DNA of 53,709 nucleotides from Candidatus Cybelea sp. (GTDB lineage: Bacteria; Vulcanimicrobiota; Vulcanimicrobiia; Vulcanimicrobiales; Vulcanimicrobiaceae), in contig DASXFZ010000041.1 in the NCBI GenBank assembly GCA_036489315.1, positions 1-53,709 of the forward strand, read 5' to 3'. The stretch's first letter is position 1. Each line of letters starts with the position of its first letter. Position numbers and translations under genes: made by a program. The notes under the pieces are model-generated. The model was not told the DNA's origin. It searched no databases and worked only from the letters and a program-made list of their open reading frames with translations. This document shows positions 17,871 through 25,836 of the stretch, piece by piece.

Positions 17871-19145
17871 CTACGACACCGAACGCGTAGTTTCTTGGTC
17901 GCCCTCGACCTCCGCGCTATCGATCAGCAGCTCGAGCGTTTTGGTTCGCACGATGCCCTCCATCAAGGAGAGCAAGTTGTTGCCTAGCGCCTTGCGTATA
18001 CGCGCCGCCGGCTGACCGTATCGGCGTGCGAGCGTTTCGAGTTCTTCGGAAACGTCCGAGGGCGTCGCTGCGACTTTTTCGGCTTTTGCGATCTGCTCGA
18101 CCAAAAGCGTGGTTTTTACGCGCGATTCGGCCTCCGGGCGAAGCGAGGCTCGCAGATCTTCGTCGCCCTGCGAGGCCGCGCCGGCCGCGGCATCCTCCAC
18201 CAGACGGTCGAGCTCCGCTTCGACCATCGTCGGCGGCAGCGCGAAATCGTGGCTGGCGAGGAGCTTTTCGACGACCTCGTTCCCGATGGCCCGGCGGCGG
18301 CGGGATTTCGCCACGGCCTCGAGCCGGTAGCGGAGGTCGGCTCTCAATTCCTCGACCGTCTGGTTGCTGGAAACGGCCCGCGCGAACTCGTCGTCGATTG
18401 CCGGCAGTTCGTATTCTTTGAGTTCGTGCAGGCTGATGGCGAAGACGGCAGGCTTGCCGGCCACCGCAGCCGAGGGATAGTCATCGGGGAAGCGCACCTC
18501 GACGTTCCGGCTTTCGCCGGCGTTCATCCCGACGATGCCGGCAACGAACCCTGGAACGAAGCGGCCCTCGGAGAGGTCGACGCTCTGGCCTTGGGCGCTT
18601 CCGCCATCAAACGGGACGCCGTCGATGGTCCCGGCGTAGTCGATCGTCGCAAGGTCGCCCATGGCCGCGGGCCGGGCAACCGGAACGAGCGTCGCACGCT
18701 CTTTGGCGAGCGCGGCCAGGCTCCGTTCCACGTCGTCGTCGGTCACCTCGATCGGCGGGCGAGCAACGCTGATTCCCATGTACTTGCCGAGTTCGATGGC
18801 CGGGCGGACCTCGACGGTCGCCTTCAGCCGGACCGGGCGCCCGTCGCTCTCCTCGATCACTTCGACTTTGGGGCGATCCACCGGGTCGAGGTCGTGCTCG
18901 CGCACCGCCTTGGCATAGACCTCGGGAATCACGTCCTCAACGGCTTGGCTCGTGACCGCTTCGCTGCCATAGGTCTGCTCGAAAATCTTGCGAGGGACTT
19001 TCCCGGCGCGGAATCCGGGCAGGCGCACGCCTTTGGAGAGTTTGCGGTAGGCTCGCTCCTCGGCCGCCGCGAGCTCATCTGCACCGATCGAGAACTCAAG
19101 CGCCACCTCGGTGGGCGCGAGTCGGGTCAAAGTCGAGCTGGTCAT
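17871..19145 (-). CDS. tig: Trigger factor
   Basis: Ribosome-associated chaperone and peptidyl-prolyl isomerase. The 424-residue protein (ATG 19145) has the ribosome-docking signature around [19 protein letters not shown] at about residues 40-58, an FKBP-type PPIase domain ([14 protein letters not shown] and [16 protein letters not shown]) and the helical C-terminal arms. The frame is open further upstream, but that extension runs through a tRNA-Gly gene and is not coding. Only 12 bases separate the tRNA from the ATG and no Shine-Dalgarno sequence is visible there, so tig is probably translated from a very short or processed leader. Confidence 0.96.
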   Translation of the reverse strand: MTSSTLTRLAPTEVALEFSIGADELAAAEERAYRKLSKGVRLPGFRAGKVPRKIFEQTYGSEAVTSQAVEDVIPEVYAKAVREHDLDPVDRPKVEVIEESDGRPVRLKATVEVRPAIELGKYMGISVARPPIEVTDDDVERSLAALAKERATLVPVARPAAMGDLATIDYAGTIDGVPFDGGSAQGQSVDLSEGRFVPGFVAGIVGMNAGESRNVEVRFPDDYPSAAVAGKPAVFAISLHELKEYELPAIDDEFARAVSSNQTVEELRADLRYRLEAVAKSRRRRAIGNEVVEKLLASHDFALPPTMVEAELDRLVEDAAAGAASQGDEDLRASLRPEAESRVKTTLLVEQIAKAEKVAATPSDVSEELETLARRYGQPAARIRKALGNNLLSLMEGIVRTKTLELLIDSAEVEGDQETTRSVS

Positions 19146-19157
19146 ATCTAATAAATT

Positions 19158-19229
19158 AGCGGAAGACGAGATTCGAACTCGCGACCCTCGCCTTGGCAAG
19201 GCGATGCTCTACCACTGAGCTACTTCCGC
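19158..19229 (-). tRNA. tRNA-Gly(GCC)
   Basis: The reverse strand folds into a complete cloverleaf: acceptor GCGGAAG/CTTCCGC, D-arm, anticodon loop TTGCCAA (anticodon GCC), T-loop TTCGAAT, discriminator U. Total 72 nt, CCA not encoded. Its 3' end is 12 bases from the tig start. Confidence 0.97.
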
Positions 19230-19260
19230 ACGAACCCTTCCGTTGGCGCGCAGCGCGCAA

Positions 19261-19342
19261 TGGGCAAGCAGAGACTCGAACTCTGACGGGTCGCCCCACT
19301 GGAACCTAAATCCAGCGCGTCTGCCAGTTCCGCCACTTGCCC
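19261..19342 (-). tRNA. tRNA-Leu(TAG)
   Basis: Class II tRNA on the reverse strand with acceptor GGGCAAG/CTTGCCC, anticodon stem-loop CTGGATTTAGGTTCCAG (anticodon TAG), a long variable arm and T-loop TTCGAGT. Discriminator A, CCA not encoded. It precedes tRNA-Gly by 31 bases and is probably co-transcribed with it and tig. Confidence 0.96.
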
Positions 19343-19410
19343 GGCGACCTCCTTAGATAGAACGCCTCCGATGCTTTTCCTTCCGGTGTAGCGGCGCTTG
19401 GTGGCTCTGC

Positions 19411-19416
19411 TATGAT
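19411..19416 (+). promoter_or_regulatory. Candidate -10 element for the glycosidase-like lipoprotein
   Basis: TATGAT lies 6 bases before the ATG at 19423. If it is a -10 box, transcription would begin at or next to the A of the start codon, giving a leaderless mRNA. No Shine-Dalgarno sequence is present, which agrees. A good -35 hexamer is not evident, so the call is tentative. Confidence 0.35.
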
Positions 19417-19422
19417 TGACCG

Positions 19423-20736
19423 ATGCGTCAGCTTCCCATCGCGCTGCTTCTTTTTGCGTTTGCTGCAGCGTGCAACAGCACCAACGACATTCCTCACACG
19501 GCCCTGCCGGGGCCCTCGACCGCCCCGTCCGGGAAGGTCGACACCGAGTTCATCGTCGACGGCCGCTACATCGACCTCAAGCGAGTCCGGCTGGATTCTT
19601 CGGCGATTCGGCCGGCCGCTGCGAAGAAGTTCTTCCTTAAGGGCCTGGTCTATTGGCCGACGCCGATCGGTAAGGACGTCTCCGACCCGCCGATGCTCGA
19701 CGATGCGCTGCGCGACGGCAACGAAGCGGTCTGGTCGCGCGATCTTCCGCTCATCCGTGCCGCAGGCGCCAACGCGATCCACGTCTACAACGTCGTGCCG
19801 CCGGACTTCGACAAGGATACCGGGCCGATCACAAAGTTCCTCAACGCCGCCTGGAACGGCGGGAAGAAGCCGGTCTACGTTCTGATGAGCATCCACTTTA
19901 CGGGCGAGAAACTGCTCAACGACGGGGCCGTCAAATCGCTGGCCACGCAGTATCACGATCTCGACGCGAAGTACGCGAAGTACCCTGCCGTCTTCGGCGT
20001 GTCGATCAGCAACGAGATCGGCGCCGACAACTTCCTCACGAATGCGAAATGGTGGCAAGGCTTCAACACGGTCGCAAAGGCGGCGAAAAAGGGCTTTGCC
20101 GACGGCGGCGATCCCGACAAGATCGTCACGACCTCCGAACCCGACGGGGAGATCGGTTTCGTCAAAGCGGGCGAGAAGTTCGGTGCGGCGGTTGACGCGT
20201 GGGGAATTAACATCTACCGCGGACGCACCTTTACCTCGCTCTTCAAAGAGCTCAAGCAGACGACGAGCAAACCCACGATGCTGACCGAGTACGGCGCGAG
20301 CGCCGCGTATCACGTCGACTGGACCAATACCTACGACTGGCGCAACGGCATCAATCAGCCCGGCGCGTGTCATCCCGACAAACAGTCCGGCCCCGATAAC
20401 CGCGACGTCAAGGAGCTTCCTAAGAACGGCGATCCAGGAATGCCGGGGCTCGTCGACCTGGTCTGGAACAACGGCCGGTGGCTGAGCGACGGATTCGAAG
20501 ACGGCGGCGTGCTTGCCGGCGGCTTCTACTTTGAGTGGAGCGACGAGTGGTGGAAGAGCGGGAACAAGGATAAGCACGTCGGCAACATCGCCTTCAACGG
20601 ACACTATCCCGGATGCAGCAACGACGAGGCATGGTTTGGGCTGAACTCGGTCTCGCGCGGGAGCGGCGTACTCGACGTGCTGACGCCGCGACCCACCTTA
20701 AAGCAGATCACGCAGAGTTGGGCGGCGGCGCCGTAG
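19423..20736 (+). CDS. Lipoprotein with glycoside-hydrolase-like TIM barrel
   Basis: A 437-residue predicted lipoprotein: signal peptide with lipobox FAAAC and lipidated C17. The body reads as a clan A (beta/alpha)8 glycosidase: a strand ending in FGVSISNEIG puts a candidate acid/base E198 after Asn, and KPTMLTEYGAS puts a candidate nucleophile E289 at the end of a later strand. Overall it resembles GH72-like glucanosyltransferases and GH2/GH5-like barrels more than any one family I can name. The enzyme would act outside the inner membrane on a beta-glucan or similar chain. It is transcribed rightward, divergent from the tRNA/tig operon. Exact substrate is unknown. Confidence 0.75.
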   Translation: MRQLPIALLLFAFAAACNSTNDIPHTALPGPSTAPSGKVDTEFIVDGRYIDLKRVRLDSSAIRPAAAKKFFLKGLVYWPTPIGKDVSDPPMLDDALRDGNEAVWSRDLPLIRAAGANAIHVYNVVPPDFDKDTGPITKFLNAAWNGGKKPVYVLMSIHFTGEKLLNDGAVKSLATQYHDLDAKYAKYPAVFGVSISNEIGADNFLTNAKWWQGFNTVAKAAKKGFADGGDPDKIVTTSEPDGEIGFVKAGEKFGAAVDAWGINIYRGRTFTSLFKELKQTTSKPTMLTEYGASAAYHVDWTNTYDWRNGINQPGACHPDKQSGPDNRDVKELPKNGDPGMPGLVDLVWNNGRWLSDGFEDGGVLAGGFYFEWSDEWWKSGNKDKHVGNIAFNGHYPGCSNDEAWFGLNSVSRGSGVLDVLTPRPTLKQITQSWAAAP

Positions 20737-20761
20737 CGGCGCGTGGCGGGCGCTGCTGCAG

Positions 20762-21130
20762 CTACGCTTCTTTAGGCAACGTTTCGTAAAAGGTTACGAC
20801 GTTGCCAAGAGGGTCGGCAATCGCCATCGAGATCTCGCCCCATTCTTGTTTGCGCAGGCCGGGCCGCGAATGCCGGTACTGTTTCTCGAGGAGCGCCTCT
20901 TGGTAGGCGCGCAGCCCCGGCGTCTCGATCCGAATGTGCGCTCCGAAGGTGCCGTCTCCAAAGTGCTCGCTCAAGTGAAGTACGGCATCGTCTCGCGATA
21001 TCTGCGCGTACAGCGGAAGATTCGCAGCGAAATAATGTTCCCAGTCGATCTGAAAACCTAAGAAGCCGCAATAAAAGTCCTTTGCTTTCGCCACGTCGAG
21101 AATGCGTAAAATCGGTACGACACGTCCCAT
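20762..21130 (-). CDS. Glyoxalase/bleomycin-resistance-fold protein
   Basis: A 122-residue single-module vicinal-oxygen-chelate protein. Family features include the N-terminal VPILRILDVAKAKDFYCGFLGF, a central HLSEHFGD segment, and the C-terminal ADPLGNVVTFYET strand. The closest type is the bleomycin-resistance/glyoxalase superfamily members of about 120 residues that bind drugs or small metabolites as dimers. Which ligand it binds is not deducible. It converges with the glycosidase-like gene (25 bases apart) and is divergent from the sulfatase gene, sharing a 103-base intergenic region with it. Confidence 0.85.
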   Translation of the reverse strand: MGRVVPILRILDVAKAKDFYCGFLGFQIDWEHYFAANLPLYAQISRDDAVLHLSEHFGDGTFGAHIRIETPGLRAYQEALLEKQYRHSRPGLRKQEWGEISMAIADPLGNVVTFYETLPKEA

Positions 21131-21233
21131 TGCTCAGATTTACCGCCAGGCATCGTGAAAGTCTTTCCAGCTTACCTCCGAGGATAAGGCGAGAAGGTCG
21201 TGCCGACGCTGTGGCCCGAACCCCGCCATTCTT

Positions 21234-23591
21234 ATGTCGACTAGCAGTGACGCCCTAAAACGCGACGTCTTACCGATTCCTGACGAGCAGTTCGTCGGGC
21301 TCACGACCTACGATGCGAAGGATCCGAACACGAAGTATCCTCCCATCAAGCCCCTGCGCCCGCCTGCGGGCGCGCCGAACGTTCTGATCGTGCTGATCGA
21401 CGACGCCGGCTTTGGCGCCTCATCGGCCTTCGGCGGGCCGTGTCACACGCCCAACGCCGAGAAGCTCGCCGGGCGCGGCTTGAAGTACACGCGCTTTCAT
21501 ACGACAGCGCTCTGCTCGCCAACGCGAGCGGCGCTGCTGACCGGACGCAACCACCATTCGGTCGGCATGGGCGCGATCACCGAGATGGCGACCTCGGCGC
21601 CGGGCAATAGCAGCGTCCGTCCAAAGAGCAAGGCACCCCTCGCGGAGATTCTCCTGCTCAACGGTTACTCGACGGCACAGTTCGGCAAGTGCCACGAAGT
21701 GCCGATGTGGGAAGTTTCACCCGTGGGGCCGTTTCATCAGTGGCCGACCGGCTCGGGCTTCGAACATTTCTACGGTTTCGTCGGCGGCGAGGCGAACCAG
21801 TACTATCCGGGGCTCTACGAGGGCACGAGGGCCGTCGACCCGCCCAAGACGCCCGAAGAAGGCTACACGCTGACCGAAGACCTGGCCGATCGCGCGATCA
21901 CGTGGATTCGCCAGCAGAAAGCGATGATGCCCGATAAGCCGTTCTTCGTTTACTTTGCTCCCGGCGCGACGCACGCGCCGCATCACGTTCCCAAGGAGTG
22001 GTCGGATAAGTACCGCGGCCAGTTCGACGACGGCTGGGACAAGCTGCGCGAAAAGACGTTCGCGCGTCAGAAAGAACTCGGCGTGATTCCCGAGGATGCG
22101 GAACTCACCAAGCGCCATGCGGAGATCCCGGCCTGGGACGAGATGCCGGCCGATCTCAAGCCGGTCTTGGCGCGGCAGATGGAGATCTACGCCGGATTTC
22201 TCGAGCAGGTCGACCATCACGCCGGCCGCCTTTTTCACACGCTCGACGAGCTCGGTATCCTTGAGGACACGCTGATCTACTACATCATCGGCGATAACGG
22301 CGCGTCGGCGGAGGGCACGCTCAAGGGGTGCTTCAACGAGATGACGACGCTTAACGGAATGCCCGGCATCGAGACGACGGAGTTTCTGCTCAGCCGGATC
22401 GACGATTTCGGAACGCCGAAGGCGTACAATCACTACGCCGTCGGCTGGGCGCACGCGTTGTGCACGCCGTATCAGTGGACCAAACAGGTTGCCTCGCACT
22501 ACGGAGGCACGCGTAACGGTACGATCGTCGCGTGGCCGAGCCGCATCCGCTCCAAGGGCGAGACGCGCGATCAGTTTCATCACGTTATCGACGTCGCGAA
22601 GACGGTTTTAGACGTTACCGGCGTTCCCGAACCCCGCAGCGTCAACGGCATCGACCAGGCGCCGCTGGAGGGCGTGAGCATGGCGCCCACCTTTGACAAC
22701 GCAAAGGCTCCCGAAGAGCATTCGGTCCAGTACTTCGAGATGTTCGGAAACCGCGGGCTGTATCACCAGGGCTGGACGGCAGTGACCAAGCACCGCACCC
22801 CGTGGACGACCGACCAGCCGCCGCCGTTCGACGACGACGTGTGGGAACTGTACGCTCCCGACGACTGGTCGCAGGCACGCAACGTGGTCGCCGATCATCC
22901 AGAGAAGCTCGCGGAGATGCAGCGGCTCTGGCTCATCGAAGCGGTGAAATACAACGTCGTACCGCTTGACGACCGCAGCTACGAACGCATCAACCCCGAT
23001 CTCGCCGGCCGTCCGCAACTGGTTACCGGAACGTCGCAGACGCTTTTTGCCGGCATGCGGGTCGCCGAAGGCTGCATCATCAACCTCAAAAACAAATCGC
23101 ACTCTGTGACCGCGGAGATTACCGTTCCCGACGAAGGCGCGAAGGGCGTGATCGTCACGCAAGGCGGCTTCGTTGGCGGCTGGACGCTCTACGCAAACGA
23201 GGGGCGACTGAAGTACTGTTACAACTTCTTTGGCCTCGAACACTACTTCACCGAAACTTCCCAGCCGATTCCGTCCGGCAAGCATCAGGTGCGAATGGAG
23301 TTCAAATACGACGGGGGCGGCCTCGCCAAGGGCGGCGACGTCACGCTCTACTGCGACGGCAAAGAAGTTGGAAAAGGCCGCGTCGATAAAACCGAGCCCA
23401 TGGGTTACTCGGCCGACGAGGCGTGTGACGTTGGCTCCGACACCGGCTCGCCCGCCTCTCCGGATTACGGCGCGACCGGCAACGCCTTCAACGGAAAGGT
23501 CGAATGGGTTCGCCTCGATATCGGCGACGACGACCACAGTCACCTCATCAGTGCCGAGGATCAGATCAAGGTGGCGATGGCGCGCCAGTAG
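21234..23591 (+). CDS. Arylsulfatase (formylglycine-dependent)
   Basis: A 785-residue sulfatase of the alkaline-phosphatase superfamily. The metal-binding D56-D57 in VLIDDAGFG and the modification motif C94-S-P-T-R98, in which Cys is converted to formylglycine, are intact. A second metal-site region reads IIGDNGAS. The C-terminal 200 residues form an extra beta-rich domain with a GKVEWVRLDIG strand, common in large arylsulfatases of the AtsA-like type. No signal peptide is seen, so it is either cytoplasmic or exported without a classical signal. No formylglycine-generating enzyme or anaerobic maturase is encoded beside it. The start has no visible Shine-Dalgarno sequence. Substrate unknown. 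Confidence 0.93.
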   Translation: MSTSSDALKRDVLPIPDEQFVGLTTYDAKDPNTKYPPIKPLRPPAGAPNVLIVLIDDAGFGASSAFGGPCHTPNAEKLAGRGLKYTRFHTTALCSPTRAALLTGRNHHSVGMGAITEMATSAPGNSSVRPKSKAPLAEILLLNGYSTAQFGKCHEVPMWEVSPVGPFHQWPTGSGFEHFYGFVGGEANQYYPGLYEGTRAVDPPKTPEEGYTLTEDLADRAITWIRQQKAMMPDKPFFVYFAPGATHAPHHVPKEWSDKYRGQFDDGWDKLREKTFARQKELGVIPEDAELTKRHAEIPAWDEMPADLKPVLARQMEIYAGFLEQVDHHAGRLFHTLDELGILEDTLIYYIIGDNGASAEGTLKGCFNEMTTLNGMPGIETTEFLLSRIDDFGTPKAYNHYAVGWAHALCTPYQWTKQVASHYGGTRNGTIVAWPSRIRSKGETRDQFHHVIDVAKTVLDVTGVPEPRSVNGIDQAPLEGVSMAPTFDNAKAPEEHSVQYFEMFGNRGLYHQGWTAVTKHRTPWTTDQPPPFDDDVWELYAPDDWSQARNVVADHPEKLAEMQRLWLIEAVKYNVVPLDDRSYERINPDLAGRPQLVTGTSQTLFAGMRVAEGCIINLKNKSHSVTAEITVPDEGAKGVIVTQGGFVGGWTLYANEGRLKYCYNFFGLEHYFTETSQPIPSGKHQVRMEFKYDGGGLAKGGDVTLYCDGKEVGKGRVDKTEPMGYSADEACDVGSDTGSPASPDYGATGNAFNGKVEWVRLDIGDDDHSHLISAEDQIKVAMARQ

Positions 23592-23636
23592 ATGGTTCAC
23601 GAGCCGCGAGCCTCTTGAGCCGGGTAAGGGGTACGA

Positions 23637-23867
23637 ATGAGTAAGTCTGCAGGTTCTAACGGGAAGCGCAAAAGCGTCACCCTGCAAGTCGTAGCGAAGC
23701 CACCTAAAGGCGCCGCCGTGCTAAACTTCTCTGGCGGCCCGTTTATCGCAGAAGCGCATCCCGATACGAATTATGTTTGCGGAACATGTAAGGTTGTGCG
23801 GTTCTTCTTCTCATGGCCAACGTTAACCCGAAGGTCGTCCAGCAACGGCTCAGCCACGCTTCCATAA
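23637..23867 (+). CDS. Small CxxC protein, probably 3'-truncated
   Basis: A good AAGGGG ribosome site precedes ATG 23637. The first 52 residues look like a genuine small protein ending in a zinc-knuckle-like NYVCGTCK. After that the frame enters DNA that in another frame encodes a recombinase tail, and the last 24 residues (rich in Ser, Arg and Phe) are probably read-through of foreign sequence. I read this as a small CxxC protein that lost its own 3' end to an insertion. Function unknown. Confidence 0.5.
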   Translation: MSKSAGSNGKRKSVTLQVVAKPPKGAAVLNFSGGPFIAEAHPDTNYVCGTCKVVRFFFSWPTLTRRSSSNGSATLP

Positions 23868-23899
23868 CCCTCACCATGGACGCGTACGCGGCCTGGTGA
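23795..23899 (+). pseudogene. Tyrosine recombinase (integrase) C-terminal remnant
   Basis: The frame ending at TGA 23897-23899 reads CAVLLLMANVNPKVVQQRLS followed by HASITLTMDAYAAW. This matches the C-terminal catalytic stretch of phage-type integrases, including the histidine of the LSH motif and the nucleophile tyrosine of the T-x-x-x-Y motif. A stop lies just upstream in this frame and nothing of the rest of the gene remains. It sits 124 bases from tRNA-Lys(CTT), a typical integration target. Confidence 0.8.
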
Positions 23900-24022
23900 G
23901 CCTCTTCGCTAAGCCCGCCAAACGGAAAACGGCCTAACTGCCGTGCATTTGCCGGACATGCTCGAAACTCGAGAAAAAGAAAGCCTCACGAAACATTATA
24001 TCCCGCAAGGCTTTCAAATCTC

Positions 24023-24094
24023 TGCACCGCGAAGGACTCGAACCTTCAACCAACTGATTAAGAGTCAGCTGCTCTACCATTGAGCTAGCGGTGC
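24023..24094 (-). tRNA. tRNA-Lys(CTT)
   Basis: Reverse-strand cloverleaf with acceptor GCACCGC/GCGGTGC, anticodon loop CTCTTAA (anticodon CTT), T-loop TTCGAGT, discriminator A. 72 nt, CCA not encoded. It is flanked by two integrase remnants, suggesting past use as an attachment site. A second lysine tRNA (TTT) lies at 38664. Confidence 0.97.
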
Positions 24095-24157
24095 ATATGC
24101 CTTTATCTATTAAGTTTTTGGCCTAGGCCCTTTTTCTTGGTCCGCCTAAGGTCCACC

Positions 24158-24436
24158 TTACGCGGCCTCGTTCTTGCCCTTGAGGTCCCGTAGGGCCGCA
24201 AAGGTTTCGCCCATGGCGCCGGCAGCGACCTTCTGCATTGGTCGGGATGTAAGCGCTGCAGGTCTTAAGGGTAAAGCCGATTTCTTTGTGGCCGAGCCTC
24301 TCGGACACGATCTCGGGGTGGATGTTGTGAAGGAGTAGCTGGATCGCGCAGTTGTGACGGAGACGATGGACCACGACACCCCCTGTAGACCGGCCGCCTC
24401 GCAAATTGCCCGCCAGACTTCGGCGTAGAAGTGGAG
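24158..24436 (-). pseudogene. Tyrosine recombinase C-terminal remnant with two frameshifts
   Basis: Reading the reverse strand, three successive segments in three frames assemble an integrase C terminus: an AEVWRAICEAAGLQGV segment, then VVHRLRHNCAIQLLLHN through SERLGHKEIGFTLKT, then MQKVAAGAMGETFAALRDL up to the stop near 24158. The HRLRH and LGH motifs are present, but the nucleophile position reads T-C-S instead of T-Y-S, so even the intact part would be inactive. This is a second, independent recombinase relic on the other side of the same tRNA. Confidence 0.8.
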
Positions 24437-24445
24437 CTGGAGTGG

Positions 24446-24854
24446 CTAGGATGTACGTCCCCAAGCCTGTGACTCGATCTTCCATTCGCCTCCGTGCTTT
24501 GCGAATGTGTACGCCAGGGTGCCGGTTCGAGCGACGGTTTGATTGTTGATCGTCACGGTCAGCGTCCCTGAGATGACGGCGTAAGCATAGGACCCTTCGA
24601 CATTCCAGAACCCCATTTCGTATGAGAGGTGCTCATAGGTCACGTGAAGGTCCTTACGCCATTTCGCGGACATCAGCGAGCCAGTTATCTGGAGCATTGG
24701 GATTCAGCCAGCGATATGGGGCTATACCGTCGATAATAATTGCCGTGTCGCCGAAAACGCTTCGGAATAGGGCGCCGTCCTGGGTGTTGAATCCATTGAT
24801 GTGGTTATCTATGAGACTCTGAATTTCAAGCGGTAGTGCGGGCGTAATGGTCAT
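24446..24854 (-). pseudogene. NTF2/SnoaL-like protein gene split by a frameshift
   Basis: Two overlapping leftward frames make one NTF2-like fold protein. The first (from ATG 24854) gives about 67 residues: an N-terminal helix with PLEIQSLIDNHINGFNTQD and a strand ending in DVREMA. It stops at TAA near 24653. The second continues with KDLHVTYEHLSYEMGFWNV through WKIESQAWGRTS. Removing one base at about 24655 (GCG-T-AAG) restores a continuous product of about 135 residues, typical of DUF4440/SnoaL-like proteins. It is either a real pseudogene, in keeping with the decayed neighbourhood, or a sequencing error. Confidence 0.7.
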
Positions 24855-25238
24855 CCTCCCATGTTGTCCAACCATATCACGTTCCGGGGATCAGTAGGGC
24901 GGGCCCAGGCCCGCAGGATCACCTTGCCCCGATGGCGCCGGAAAGGCCAACAAGGCCATTCGGTCAGTAACGATCCGAGCTGCTGGCAATGACGTCGCGG
25001 CGCGATTTCAACACTGCGACGCCGGCGAAAAACCGAGGGCTCCAGCACGAGCGAGCAAGCGCTGACTAGCGTGCTAACTAGCGCGCATTTTTCGTTAATA
25101 CGTCAACGTTTTCAAACATTGGTAATCGGCTCGTTTGCCAGGGGAAGCGAGCGAGTTGCTACCGTAGTAGTTTGCACGGTTTCCACCACCATTGCGTCGG
25201 TGGCATCGTTTAGCACCATAGCTGCGAAGGAGTTCAAG
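24855..25238. other. Divergent intergenic region, 384 bp
   Basis: No convincing gene is seen. The right half is less GC-rich than the surrounding coding DNA and contains the imperfect dyad at 25093-25108. The left half is GC-rich. It should hold the promoter of the small lipoprotein at 25239 and perhaps that of the broken NTF2-like gene. Confidence 0.5.
25093..25108. promoter_or_regulatory. Imperfect 16-bp dyad, copy 2 (candidate operator)
   Basis: CGTTAAT-AC-GTCAACG is a near copy (14 of 16 bases) of the perfect dyad CGTTAAC-AC-GTTAACG at 35513-35528. It lies 130 bases upstream of the lipoprotein start at 25239. Shared sequence and promoter position suggest a common transcription factor site; the factor is unknown. 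Confidence 0.45.
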
Positions 25239-25754
25239 GTGCGTATACTACTCGTTCTAACGGTTGCTGCGACACTTGGTCTTTCCGCATGTTCTGGCGG
25301 CTCACAAGCCGTGCCCGGTGGCTCGCAGTCAGTTTCCAGCGCTTCGAAGGCGGTCGCGCCGATGGGTCAGCATATCTATCTAGCCATGGTCGCCCGTAAG
25401 CATCCGCATGGGCGACAAATGTTAGCGTGCCCGTCAAAGTATTTCTCGTGTGAGGACGTGACGTGGGGATCTACGACCACGTATCAAACCTGCGTCATGA
25501 TCGGCTTTTCGTGCTCAAAAGATGCGTGGTACTTCGACCAGACGATGTTTACCTACGAGAATCATCGTCTGTCCTATCGCGTTCTCGGGGCCTTCAGTCC
25601 GAATCCTGGCGACCCGGTCCAGGGCTCGCTCACCGAAAGGTTCCAGCTCGCGCCTTCGGGCGGGATGGTTAAATACGACCAGCACATCGTCGCTTGTAAT
25701 CCCAACTACAGTCCGTCCTGCGTGGCCGGCGACGTGGGAATCATTCCCGACTAG
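25239..25754 (+). CDS. Small secreted lipoprotein, unknown function
   Basis: A 171-residue predicted lipoprotein. GTG at 25239 has a strong AAGGAG site 6 bases upstream, and the product begins with a short signal peptide and lipobox LSAC, which settles the start although the frame is open much further upstream. The mature part starts with a Ser/Gly-rich linker and then a compact domain with several Cys (around LACPSKYFSCED, QTCVMIGFSC and VACNPNYSPSC), suggesting disulfides. I do not recognise a family. It is followed by a strong intrinsic terminator and converges with the envelope operon. Confidence 0.75.
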   Translation: MRILLVLTVAATLGLSACSGGSQAVPGGSQSVSSASKAVAPMGQHIYLAMVARKHPHGRQMLACPSKYFSCEDVTWGSTTTYQTCVMIGFSCSKDAWYFDQTMFTYENHRLSYRVLGAFSPNPGDPVQGSLTERFQLAPSGGMVKYDQHIVACNPNYSPSCVAGDVGIIPD

Positions 25755-25782
25755 CGACGGTTCTGCGTTCCGCTCATCTAGA

Positions 25783-25820
25783 CGGGAGGCTCGCATGTAG
25801 CGAGCCTCCCGTTCGTTTTT
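25783..25820 (+). terminator. Rho-independent terminator of the small lipoprotein gene
   Basis: A perfect 12-bp stem (CGGGAGGCTCGC / GCGAGCCTCCCG) with loop ATGTA is followed by TTCGTTTTT. It lies 29 bases after the stop at 25754. The hairpin could also slow leftward transcription from the operon, but no U-run follows in that direction. Confidence 0.9.
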
Positions 25821-25836
25821 CGCGCTGCACGCAGGG

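Noticed and set aside
19306-20604. A 432-codon leftward frame over the glycosidase-like gene
   Set aside because: It is antisense to a gene with signal peptide and catalytic motifs, runs into tRNA-Leu, and has no domain or ribosome site.
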